Below are positions 53,736 through 61,920 of a DNA stretch of 64,000 nucleotides, in pieces. The stretch covers positions 1-64,000 of the forward strand of contig DAOSNS010000011.1 of NCBI GenBank assembly GCA_035373625.1, given 5' to 3'. The notes beneath the pieces are model-generated. The model made no database searches. It saw only the letters and a list, made by a program, of their open reading frames with translations, and was not told where the DNA came from. Origin of the DNA: DSWT01 sp035373625 (GTDB taxonomy: Bacteria; Chloroflexota; Anaerolineae; B4-G1; SLSP01). Within the stretch, counting starts at the first letter, position 1, and each line of letters begins with the position of its first letter. A program made the position numbers and the translations under genes.

Positions 53736-54770
53736 ATGAAAGGCATTTCTCATTTCATCACCGGCGTAGCGATTGCCACTTTTTTCCCTGCGGTGGTGCG
53801 GCAGGCTGAAGCAGGGGTGCTGCTGCCCATGCTAGGGGGCATAGGTGGTATCTTGCCCGATACGATTGACTTTAAATTTGCACGCTATTGGGAAAAATTT
53901 GATGTCGAAATTGATCCGGGTCTGAACCCCAACGCCGATGCGATTGCCGATGCCTTAGTCGCGGCAATGCGCGAAGCCTACACGACCGGCAAAGACTGCA
54001 ATCTCATCGCCCATACAATCCGACTGGGCGCCGACCTGTGGCGTGAGTACGCCATCCGTTTTGATCCGGAGGCCGGAGAGATTGCCGTCAAAATCGGGCC
54101 GGTGGTGAATACCGGGCAGGTTCCCTACGCCGGCACAGAACCCCCCGGCGCGGTGGAGGCAGTACGCAAGATCGGCGTGCCGCTGGTCCATACCTACAGC
54201 GACGTGTATAAAGTCAACATCTTCAGCGGACCGACATTTCGCTTCGCGCGCGAGGGCGATAAGTTGGTGGTGCACTTCCTGGATTGGCATCACCGCTGGA
54301 CACACAGCCTGGTGCTGGCCCTGGGTGTGGGGCTGGTGATGGGATTGCTCGTAGGACTACTTACCGGAGACTGGAACATCGCGCGTTGGGGCGCAATCGT
54401 CACATGGTTGGGCTTCAGCGGGCATGTGCTTGAGGATCAATTGGGACACATGGGCAGCAATCTCTTTTGGCCGTTGACTCGCAAACGCATCCCCGGCCCA
54501 GGGCTGATCCACGCGGCCGATGCCATTCCCAATTTTCTTACCGTCTGGACCGCGTTGGCGCTCATTCTCTTCAACCTGGATCGTTTTTCGACGCAACCGC
54601 GCCTGCCGCAGACTCCCTATCTGCTATGGGGACTGGGTCTCCCGTGGCTGGTTTTTGTGAGCGCGTATCTATGGCAACAGCGACGCGCGCGACAGAACGC
54701 CCCTTCTTCCACCGAGGCATTGTTGCAGGTAGAACGGATCGCCGAGGTAGAGAAAGTCGAGATGGCATAG
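53736..54770 (+). CDS. YdjM/DUF457-type membrane-bound metal-dependent hydrolase
   Basis: A 344-residue inner-membrane protein. The family's metal ligands are recognisable: His6 in MKGISHFITG, the acidic ILPDTIDF (near 40), DWHHRWTHSL (near 188) and GHVLEDQLGHMG (near 229). A soluble insertion (about 50-180) separates the first helix from the rest, which is longer than in E. coli YdjM (about 200 residues). Relatives are linked to membrane or phospholipid metabolism and SOS control, without a proven reaction. A helical, charged C terminus (about 315-344) faces the cytoplasm. The SD before ATG 53736 is weak (GTGAAG). Confidence 0.78.
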   Translation: MKGISHFITGVAIATFFPAVVRQAEAGVLLPMLGGIGGILPDTIDFKFARYWEKFDVEIDPGLNPNADAIADALVAAMREAYTTGKDCNLIAHTIRLGADLWREYAIRFDPEAGEIAVKIGPVVNTGQVPYAGTEPPGAVEAVRKIGVPLVHTYSDVYKVNIFSGPTFRFAREGDKLVVHFLDWHHRWTHSLVLALGVGLVMGLLVGLLTGDWNIARWGAIVTWLGFSGHVLEDQLGHMGSNLFWPLTRKRIPGPGLIHAADAIPNFLTVWTALALILFNLDRFSTQPRLPQTPYLLWGLGLPWLVFVSAYLWQQRRARQNAPSSTEALLQVERIAEVEKVEMA

Positions 54771-54794
54771 AACAATGCCGACCAGGGAATGTGG

Positions 54795-54800
54795 TATAAT
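54795..54800 (+). promoter_or_regulatory. Extended -10 box of the LysM lipoprotein gene
   Basis: TGGTATAAT with TATAAT at 54795-54800; no good -35 is seen. A start near 54807 would put the first base of the mRNA at or just before the GTG start at 54809. Confidence 0.55.
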
Positions 54801-54808
54801 TTGCCCCT

Positions 54809-55828
54809 GTGAGAAATGCTTTTGTGCCGCATGGGGATTGGAGCGCCAGGGGAATGTTGATCCTGGCTCTTCTGCTAACCGCCTGTGACGCAGTGGTCAC
54901 GCCACCGCCTTCACCGACTGCCTTACCTACACCTACTTTCACACCTCGCGTAACGGCGACATTTGCGCCCGGCGTCTTTCTCACGCCCATCCCGCCCACC
55001 GCAACGCTCACCCCGACCCTCACGCCTACACCTGTGTTACACATCGTTGAACAGGGCGATACGCTGTTCGGCATTGCGCTGGAATACGGCGTCAGCGTGG
55101 ACGCGCTGGTGCAAGTCAACAGGCTGGACCTTTCACAATACTTACACATCGGGCAGGCGTTGATCATCCCCCTGGGCGAGGAAGAGGACCTGACCGACAC
55201 GGGGCTTGCCGTCCCCATGGGGAACATGATCCTGGCGACCCCTACACCCCTGCCCCTGGAAATCACCGGCGTGGCGCTGTACCAGACGCCGGTCGGGGGC
55301 GTGTGGTGCATGGGCGAGGTCGTCAACCCCACCGCCGGTCCCGTGACCAACATCCAGGTGCAGGTTACCCTCGTCGCTGCTGATGGTACACCATTGTTGA
55401 CCAACGTGGCGCTGGCGGCGGCGGATTACCTGGCACCGGCGGGACGGGCGCCGTTCGCCGTCCTGTTCAAGACCCCGCCTGCCGGCTACGCTGACGTGCA
55501 GGTGAGCCTGTTGCGCGGCGAAGTGGTCAGCGCTATTACTGCCGGATTTGTGCCCCTTGATGTAGTTCAGACGGCCGGGGCTGTCTCCGGCCCTCAGTAT
55601 CGCGTGACCGGCTCCTTGCTCAATAACAGCGGCGCGGATGTCCGGCGTGTCACCGTCGTGGTGACATTGTACGATCGGACGGGTAAAGTGAGCGGCTTTC
55701 GCCAACTGATCCTTGATGAAAAGAAGGTGTTGCCCGCCGGGCAGAGTCAGGAGTTCAAAGTGCTGTTGACGCCTCAGGGGGTGGAAGCGCCGACAGCCTT
55801 TCAAGTGTTGGCCTGGGGGGTAAGATAA
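54809..55828 (+). CDS. LysM-domain lipoprotein with FxLYD-like domains
   Basis: A 339-residue lipoprotein with lipobox LLTAC (Cys26) and a Pro/Thr linker (about 30-72). One LysM peptidoglycan-binding domain is at about 76-120 (HIVEQGDTLFGIALEYGVS ... LHIGQALIIP). Two FxLYD-like beta domains follow (about 150-235 and 240-339; GEVVNPTAGPVTNIQVQV and GSLLNNSGADVRRVTVVV). It should sit on the outer face of the membrane and grip the wall. GTG 54809 has no SD and is nine bases from a -10 box, implying leaderless translation. The alternative ATG 54854 would leave a signal peptide without a charged start. It is 20 bases upstream of the acyltransferase gene. Confidence 0.8.
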   Translation: MRNAFVPHGDWSARGMLILALLLTACDAVVTPPPSPTALPTPTFTPRVTATFAPGVFLTPIPPTATLTPTLTPTPVLHIVEQGDTLFGIALEYGVSVDALVQVNRLDLSQYLHIGQALIIPLGEEEDLTDTGLAVPMGNMILATPTPLPLEITGVALYQTPVGGVWCMGEVVNPTAGPVTNIQVQVTLVAADGTPLLTNVALAAADYLAPAGRAPFAVLFKTPPAGYADVQVSLLRGEVVSAITAGFVPLDVVQTAGAVSGPQYRVTGSLLNNSGADVRRVTVVVTLYDRTGKVSGFRQLILDEKKVLPAGQSQEFKVLLTPQGVEAPTAFQVLAWGVR

Positions 55829-55848
55829 CTGCGGGGGGAGGAAAGAGC

Positions 55849-56487
55849 GTGGATTACTGGCAGATACGGGTCATCATCGGCAGGTTGTTCCGCATATTGA
55901 CCCACCTCGAAGTGGTGGGAGTAGAGCACATTCCCATGCAAGGGGGCTGTTTGCTTGTCACCAACCACATCAGCCGTCTGGACACGCCGGCGTTGCTGGT
56001 GGCGTCGCCGCGACGTGTCTATCCGCTGGCGGCCGACAAATACAAGAATTTCCCCATCTTCAATCAACTGCTCAACATCAGCGAAGCAATCTGGATTAAC
56101 CGCACGGAATTCGACCGCGAGGCGCTGTTGAAGGCGATGGCTGTGCTGCAACGTGGCGACATGCTGGGCATTGCGCCGGAGGGCACCCGCTCGCGCGACG
56201 GGCAATTGCACAAGGCCAAACCTGGTGTGGCTTTCCTGGCGGCGCGCACCGGCGTGGACATTGTGCCGGTAGGGATCACCGGCACGGCTACCATGCTCCA
56301 GGACTTTGCGCGGCTGCGGCGCATGCGGATCCGCGTGACGTTTGGCGCGCCGTTCCGCCTGCCTAAATACGGCAAACTCTCTGCGGACGAACTCGATGCG
56401 GCCACGGAGTTGATTATGGCTCACATCGCGGCGCTGCTTCCCCCATCCTATCGCGGCGTCTATGCTTCTTCCGCTCTTTCTCTTTAG
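55849..56487 (+). CDS. 1-acyl-glycerol-3-phosphate acyltransferase (PlsC family)
   Basis: A 212-residue membrane-associated acyltransferase that would add the second fatty acid to lysophosphatidic acid in phospholipid synthesis. The catalytic NHx4D is NHISRLD (His40, Asp45), the glycerol-phosphate site is IAPEGTRSRDGQL, and VPVGITGT is the fourth family block. Length is typical. GTG 55849 is preceded by GGGGGAGGAAAG, an excellent ribosome site. Probably co-transcribed with the LysM gene. Confidence 0.9.
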   Translation: MDYWQIRVIIGRLFRILTHLEVVGVEHIPMQGGCLLVTNHISRLDTPALLVASPRRVYPLAADKYKNFPIFNQLLNISEAIWINRTEFDREALLKAMAVLQRGDMLGIAPEGTRSRDGQLHKAKPGVAFLAARTGVDIVPVGITGTATMLQDFARLRRMRIRVTFGAPFRLPKYGKLSADELDAATELIMAHIAALLPPSYRGVYASSALSL

Positions 56488-56553
56488 CGGCACAACAGAC
56501 AGCACAACGGGACACGGTTTCCCAAATGCGATAGCCCTGAATTCGGAATGTCT

Positions 56554-56692
56554 AAGGCTTTATCATTTTCGCTACAATGACTTCATTGAGCTTCGAGCGG
56601 GTTGCCAGATCCGCGTTGCCAACCTGAAAAACGGGGAACAGGCGTTCCCCTCGAAGCAAGAATGATAAAGGGAGCAAGAATGATAAGGCCCT
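56554..56692 (+). repeat. MITE-like element, copy B
   Basis: A 139-base element bounded by AAGGCTTTATCATTTT and AGAATGATAAGGCCCT, homologous to copy A in the opposite orientation. Its right end is duplicated (GCAAGAATGATAA twice, at 56655 and 56675) and its internal palindrome is GGGGAACAGGCGTTCCCC. It fills most of the spacer between the acyltransferase gene and the rpoB promoter, ending 12 bases before the -35 box. Confidence 0.82.
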
Positions 56693-56704
56693 GTCGGAAT
56701 GCCT

Positions 56705-56732
56705 TTGACGCTGGCAATAGTCGTGGTATAAT
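56705..56732 (+). promoter_or_regulatory. rpoB promoter
   Basis: TTGACG (56705-56710), 16 bases, TGG then TATAAT (56727-56732), an extended -10. The leader is about 98 bases. Confidence 0.78.
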
Positions 56733-56836
56733 ACTCATTCGCTTATCATATTATAGAGTGTTGCTTACGGCGATAGCGTGCCGCCGTGCATCGTGCAAAT
56801 GATGATGGTTAAGACTCCCAGGAGGGGAAGAACAGG

Positions 56837-59800
56837 ATGACAGTTGTTAACCTTGGAGTGAAGTCTTATGCGCGTATTCCCAGCGCTTTGCCCTTGCCGG
56901 GCTTGGTCGAGGTGCAGTTGCAGTCTTATCAATGGTTGTGCGATGAAGGACTGTATCAACTTTTTGACGAAATCTCTCCAATTGAAAGTTTCAATGGCCT
57001 TTTGAGGCTCTATCTCCCAGGCTCTAAGGCCAAAGAGGCTGATTTTGACCTTAGCTATCGTTTCGGTGAGCCTAAACACGATCAAGCAGAGTGCCTGGAT
57101 CGCGATCTTACCTATGCGGCGCCACTCTACGTGGATGTCGCGTTGGTCAATCGTGAAACCAGCGAAATCGTCCAGCAGGAAATTTTCCTCGGCGATTTGC
57201 CGTTGATGACCGAGAACGCGACCTTCATCATCAACGGTACCGAACGGGTGGTCGTCAGCCAACTCATTCGTTCGCCCGGCGTCTATTTTGGGGTGGAAGA
57301 AGACGGTGGCCGCCGTTTGGCGACGGCGAAACTGATCCCCGACCGTGGCGCATGGATGGAATTTGAGACGCGCAAATCCGGCTATCTTACCCTGCGTTTT
57401 AACCGCAAGCGCACTATCCCCGTGACCATTTTCTTGCGTGCCCTGGCCGCTGTTGAAGACGAATTGCACTCCCCGCTGCTTACTCGGGGGGACGATGACG
57501 AGTTGCTGGAGCTTTTCGGTGCGGCCGATAATGACCCGGATCATCCCTGGATTGCCAACACCATTCGCCAGGAACCGGCCTGGGAGTTTAAGCAGGATCG
57601 CACGCTGGCACAAGAAGCGATGATCGAATTCTACCGCCGCATGCGCCCCGGCGATCCCCCCACACTGGAAAATGCCCAGGAATACCTGGTCTCGCAGCTT
57701 TTCGATCCGCAGCGTTACAACTTACAGCGCGTGGGGCGTTATAAACTCAATCAGCGCATGCAAATCAGCGTGCCGGCGTCCATTCTCACGATTACCAAAG
57801 AGGACATCGTGGCCCTGGTGCGACGGATGATCCACATCAACAACGGCGTCGCCGGTCCCGATGACATGGATCACCTGGGCAACCGCCGCGTCAAAACCGT
57901 CGGTGAGCTGGTACAAGCGAAAATCCGCGTGGGATTGGTGCGGATGGAGCGTGTGGTCAAAGAGCGCATGAGCATCCGCGAGGAATCCCTTACCCCCGTC
58001 AACCTTGTCAACATCCGGCCGGTGGTGGCGGCGATCCGCGAGTTCTTTGGCTCGAGCCAGCTTTCGCAGTTCATGGAGCAGACGAACCCGCTTTCCAGCC
58101 TCACCCACAAGCGTACCCTGTCGGCATTAGGGCCTGGCGGGTTGCGGCGTGAGCGCGCCGGCTTCGATGTCCGTGACGTACACCACAGCCACTACGGACG
58201 TATCTGTCCTATCGAGACGCCGGAAGGCCCCAACATCGGCCTCATCGGGCGGCTCTCGACCTATGGACGGGTCAACGATCTGGGCTTTATCGAAACCCCC
58301 TACCGCCGGGTGATCCGCACCGTCAACAATACCGTCGAACAACTGGTCGGCGAAATCGTGCGCGAGGACGTCCTCGATCCCGATACCCAGACCGTGGTCG
58401 CACCGGCCAACACCCTCATCACGCCGGAACTGGCGGAGCGCATCGCCGCGCTGCCGTTGACCGAGCCGGTCAAAATCGTGCCGCGCGTGACCGACGAAGT
58501 GGTGTATCTCTCCGCAGACCGTGAGGAACCTTACGTCATCGCCCAGGCCAACGCGAAAGTAGACGAGAAAGGCTATTTCCTCGATAAACAGGTCGCCATG
58601 CGCAAAGGCGACCAGGTGGGATTCGCCCCGCCGGAGCGCATTGATTTCATTGATGTCGCCCCCATCCAAATTGTGGGAGTGTCCGCCGGGCTGATTCCCT
58701 TCCTGGAACACGACGACGCCAACCGCGCGCTGATGGGGTCGAACATGCAGCGGCAAGCCGTTCCCCTCATCCAGCCGGAAGCACCCTACGTAGGTACCGG
58801 CATTGAGCGGGCGGCGGCGCTGAACTCGGGGTTGGTCATCCTTGCCAAAGGGGATGGCGTGGTGCTCAGTGTGACCGGTGATCGTATCGTGGTGGCGTAT
58901 GACGATGGCGACGTGGTCACCTACAATCTCAAAAAATACGCTCGCTCGAACCAGAGCACCTGTGTGGACCAGCGACCGAGTGTTGTCCGCGGTCAGCGCG
59001 TCACCAAAGGGGATGTGCTGGCGGATAGCTCGTCCACTCAAGATGGCAAGCTGGCGTTAGGCCAGAATATCCTGGTCGCCTTTATGTCTTGGGAAGGCGG
59101 CAACTATGAGGATGCGATCTTGCTCAGTTCCCAGTTGGTGCGGGACGACCGCTTTACCTCCGTGCACATCGAGAAATACGAGGTCTCCGCACGCGATACC
59201 AAACTGGGGCCGGAAGAGATCACCCGCGAAATTCCTAACGTTTCGGATGATGCGCTACGTGATTTGGACGAGGACGGCATTGTGCGCGTCGGTGCGGAAG
59301 TGGGGCCGCTGGATATCCTCGTGGGCAAAATCACCCCGAAAGGCGAGAAGGAACTGACACCGGAAGAGAAACTCTTGCGGGCTATCTTTGGCGAAAAACT
59401 CCGCGATGTCAAGGACACGAGCCTGCGCATGCCCCACGGCGCGCATGGCAAAGTCGTTGAAGTCAAAGTCTTTGACCGCGAAGAGTACCGTGACCTGCCT
59501 GCCGGCGTTGAACGTGTCGTCAGGGTAAGCGTGGCGCAGCGCCGTAAAATCACCGAGGGCGATAAAATGGCGGGGCGGCACGGCAACAAAGGCGTCATCT
59601 CGCAGATTGTGCCGGTGGAAGACATGCCCTTCCTGGCCAACGGCACGCCGGTAGATGTTATCCTCAACCCGCTGGGTGTGCCGGGACGTATGAACATCGG
59701 GCAGGTGCTGGAGACTCACCTGGGGTGGGCTTCCGGGCAATTGGGATTTGACACAGTCACGCCGGTTTTCGATGGCGCGGATGAGGAGGAAATCGCCGCC

Positions 59801-60736
59801 GAACTGGCGCGCGCGTGGCTGATCAACTTCGCGTGGGACAATGTCACCGAACGCGCCTGGGCCTGGTTGAAAGCTCAGGACTATCCCCTGGAAACGCTGC
59901 GCGATGACGATGAGGCGCGTCTGCTCTACATTATGGCTTGGCTTGCCCCCAAGGGCTACAAGGCGGATGCCTTGCGCGACAACTGGCATTACGCACGCCG
60001 GGCTGTGTTGCAAGAATGGCTTAAAGAAAACGGCTACGAGCCTGCCGATTTGCTTTCCTTCGAGGATGATTCGCGTCCTGTTGCTGTGCGCAAAGAAGTA
60101 GATCGGCGTGCCCAAACCGTTTGCCTGCGCGTGTGGATGGAGGCGCGTGGACAAGACGTCAGCGCGTTGAGCGATGAAGAGGTCGTTTTGCGGGCTACTG
60201 AATACAGCATAGCCCACAACGATCCACTGCCCACATTGGGCAAGATGATCCTCTATGATGGGAAGACCGGTTTGCCCTTTGACCGCCCCATCACGGTAGG
60301 GATCATTTACATTATGAAACTCGCGCACCTGGTCGAAGACAAAGTGCATACCCGTTCCACCGGGCCCTATTCGCTCGTGACGCAGCAGCCCCTGGGCGGC
60401 AAGGCCCAGTTCGGTGGACAGCGTTTCGGTGAAATGGAAGTCTGGGCGCTGGAAGCCTACGGCGCGGCGTACACCTTGCAGGAGATGCTCACCATCAAAT
60501 CGGATGACGTGCAAGGGCGTGTCAAGGCCTACGAATCCATCGTCAAGGGCCTGCCGATCGAAGAGCCGGGCATCCCGGCCTCTTTCAAGGTCCTGGTCAA
60601 AGAATTGCAAAGCCTGGCCCTGGCGGTGGAAGCTGTGACAGATTCGGGTGAAGTCTTGCGCTTCGGGCGCGATGAGCGGCGCATGCAATTGCCCAAACTG
60701 GGGATGGGACTCCTGGGATTGACGCCTAGAGAATAG
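56837..60736 (+). CDS. rpoB: RNA polymerase beta subunit
   Basis: A complete 1299-residue beta subunit forming one side of the polymerase active cleft. Core signatures: rifampicin region at about 406-436 (SSQLSQFM ... THKRTLSALGPGG), VHHSHYGRICPIETPEGPNIGLI, GDKMAGRHGNKGVIS, GVPGRMNIGQVLETHLGW and the C-terminal QQPLGGKAQFGGQRFGEMEVWALEAYGA. Two rifampicin-contact positions differ from E. coli (D516 is Glu414, R529 is Thr427). About 130 extra residues (near 998-1130) separate VFDGADEEEI from GKMILYDGKTG. It has its own promoter. rpoC, normally next, is not present; rpsL follows after 205 bases. Confidence 0.97.
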   Translation: MTVVNLGVKSYARIPSALPLPGLVEVQLQSYQWLCDEGLYQLFDEISPIESFNGLLRLYLPGSKAKEADFDLSYRFGEPKHDQAECLDRDLTYAAPLYVDVALVNRETSEIVQQEIFLGDLPLMTENATFIINGTERVVVSQLIRSPGVYFGVEEDGGRRLATAKLIPDRGAWMEFETRKSGYLTLRFNRKRTIPVTIFLRALAAVEDELHSPLLTRGDDDELLELFGAADNDPDHPWIANTIRQEPAWEFKQDRTLAQEAMIEFYRRMRPGDPPTLENAQEYLVSQLFDPQRYNLQRVGRYKLNQRMQISVPASILTITKEDIVALVRRMIHINNGVAGPDDMDHLGNRRVKTVGELVQAKIRVGLVRMERVVKERMSIREESLTPVNLVNIRPVVAAIREFFGSSQLSQFMEQTNPLSSLTHKRTLSALGPGGLRRERAGFDVRDVHHSHYGRICPIETPEGPNIGLIGRLSTYGRVNDLGFIETPYRRVIRTVNNTVEQLVGEIVREDVLDPDTQTVVAPANTLITPELAERIAALPLTEPVKIVPRVTDEVVYLSADREEPYVIAQANAKVDEKGYFLDKQVAMRKGDQVGFAPPERIDFIDVAPIQIVGVSAGLIPFLEHDDANRALMGSNMQRQAVPLIQPEAPYVGTGIERAAALNSGLVILAKGDGVVLSVTGDRIVVAYDDGDVVTYNLKKYARSNQSTCVDQRPSVVRGQRVTKGDVLADSSSTQDGKLALGQNILVAFMSWEGGNYEDAILLSSQLVRDDRFTSVHIEKYEVSARDTKLGPEEITREIPNVSDDALRDLDEDGIVRVGAEVGPLDILVGKITPKGEKELTPEEKLLRAIFGEKLRDVKDTSLRMPHGAHGKVVEVKVFDREEYRDLPAGVERVVRVSVAQRRKITEGDKMAGRHGNKGVISQIVPVEDMPFLANGTPVDVILNPLGVPGRMNIGQVLETHLGWASGQLGFDTVTPVFDGADEEEIAAELARAWLINFAWDNVTERAWAWLKAQDYPLETLRDDDEARLLYIMAWLAPKGYKADALRDNWHYARRAVLQEWLKENGYEPADLLSFEDDSRPVAVRKEVDRRAQTVCLRVWMEARGQDVSALSDEEVVLRATEYSIAHNDPLPTLGKMILYDGKTGLPFDRPITVGIIYIMKLAHLVEDKVHTRSTGPYSLVTQQPLGGKAQFGGQRFGEMEVWALEAYGAAYTLQEMLTIKSDDVQGRVKAYESIVKGLPIEEPGIPASFKVLVKELQSLALAVEAVTDSGEVLRFGRDERRMQLPKLGMGLLGLTPRE

Positions 60737-60747
60737 GGCGCATAGGG

Positions 60748-60775
60748 TTGACGTTTTCAAGCATTGTGGTAAAAT
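60748..60775 (+). promoter_or_regulatory. rpsL operon promoter
   Basis: TTGACG (60748-60753), 16 bases, TGG then TAAAAT (60770-60775), 11 bases after the rpoB stop, giving a leader of about 160 bases. Confidence 0.72.
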
Positions 60776-60842
60776 CACAACTCGCAGACGGCAGCCAGAA
60801 CTCCTGCCATCGCCAGGTGAATTCAACGATCAACGACGAGGG

Positions 60843-60867
60843 AGGCCATCGCAGTCAAAGATGGCCT
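60843..60867 (+). other. Hairpin in the rpsL leader
   Basis: AGGCCATC and GATGGCCT pair around nine bases in the leader of the ribosomal operon. It could be an attenuator or a ribosomal-protein-binding structure; no T run follows directly. Confidence 0.4.
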
Positions 60868-60941
60868 TCTTCACTGGAATCAAAAAGGTTTTTGTCACTC
60901 TAAACCATAACGGGTTGATGAGTTAAATTCAGGAGGAATCA

Positions 60942-61370
60942 GTGCCTACGATCAATCAGTTAGTGCGAAAGGGACGCAAGCCCAAGCCGCAGAAGGCCAA
61001 GGCGCCGGCGTTGCTGTTCAACGTCAACACCCAGAAGGGTGGGCGGCTGACACGCTCGAGCAAGGGCAATCCCCAAAAACGCGGGGTGTGCACTGTAGTG
61101 AAGACCACCACGCCGAAGAAACCCAACTCGGCGTTGCGGAAGGTCGCCCGTGTGCGCCTGTCGAACCGCGTCGAGGTGACGGCCTATATCCCCGGTGAGG
61201 GACACAACTTGCAGGAACACTCGGTCGTGTTGGTGCGTGGTGGACGTGTGAAGGACCTCCCCGGTGTGCGTTACCACATCGTCCGGGGGGCGATGGATGC
61301 GACCGGTGTGGAAGGTCGCCATCAGCAGCGTTCTAAATACGGAACCAAGCGCGAGGCCAAGAAGAAGTAA
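60942..61370 (+). CDS. rpsL: 30S ribosomal protein S12
   Basis: A 142-residue S12, which sits at the decoding centre. TTTPKKPNSALRKVARVRLSN carries the two Lys residues whose mutation gives streptomycin resistance, both in wild-type form, and GVRYHIVRGAMDATGV holds the second resistance region. GTG 60942 follows AGGAGGAA. The C-terminal KREAKKK tail is usual. It is 17 bases upstream of rpsG. Confidence 0.98.
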   Translation: MPTINQLVRKGRKPKPQKAKAPALLFNVNTQKGGRLTRSSKGNPQKRGVCTVVKTTTPKKPNSALRKVARVRLSNRVEVTAYIPGEGHNLQEHSVVLVRGGRVKDLPGVRYHIVRGAMDATGVEGRHQQRSKYGTKREAKKK

Positions 61371-61387
61371 GGAAGCGGGGTGCAAAT

Positions 61388-61858
61388 ATGCCGAGACGAA
61401 CCAGTCCACCTAAACCTGAAGTTCCACCGGATCCGCGCTACCAGAGCGTGCCGGTGCAGCGTTTCATTAATCGCATGATGCGCGAGGGCAAGAAGAGTGT
61501 GGCGCAACGCATTATGTATCGGGCGCTCGAACGTGTCGAAGCCCGCACCAACAAGCCGGCGTTGGAAGTCTTTGAGGCTGCCTTGCGCAATGTGGCGCCG
61601 GCGGTGGAGATCAAACCACGGCGCGTCGGTGGGGCAACCTACCAAATCCCCGTCGAAGTGCCGGCGTACCGCCAGCTTTCGCTTGCCATTCGCTGGATTT
61701 TGGATGCGGCGCGCAAACGTTCCGGCCACGGGATGATTGAAAAACTGTCTGCCGAATTGATGGACGCCGCTAACAATACCGGGGCCGCGGTCAAGAAACG
61801 CGAAGACACCCTGAAAATGGCCGAGGCGAACCGCGCTTTTGCGCACTTGCGCTGGTAA
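61388..61858 (+). CDS. rpsG: 30S ribosomal protein S7
   Basis: A 156-residue S7, the 16S rRNA-binding nucleator of the 30S head. RFINRMMREGKKSVAQRIMYRAL and PRRVGGATYQIPVEVPAYRQLSLAIRW are characteristic, with the AFAHLRW terminus of short-form S7. ATG 61388 lies after GGAAGCGGGG. In many bacteria S7 represses its own operon by binding the S12-S7 spacer; here that spacer is only 17 bases, too short for the E. coli structure. Confidence 0.98.
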   Translation: MPRRTSPPKPEVPPDPRYQSVPVQRFINRMMREGKKSVAQRIMYRALERVEARTNKPALEVFEAALRNVAPAVEIKPRRVGGATYQIPVEVPAYRQLSLAIRWILDAARKRSGHGMIEKLSAELMDAANNTGAAVKKREDTLKMAEANRAFAHLRW

Positions 61859-61920
61859 ATCGCGTTCACAGCGCGCGACGCGCCAGGGCCGTCGCTGTTT
61901 GAAGCATAAGGCCGACGGCG

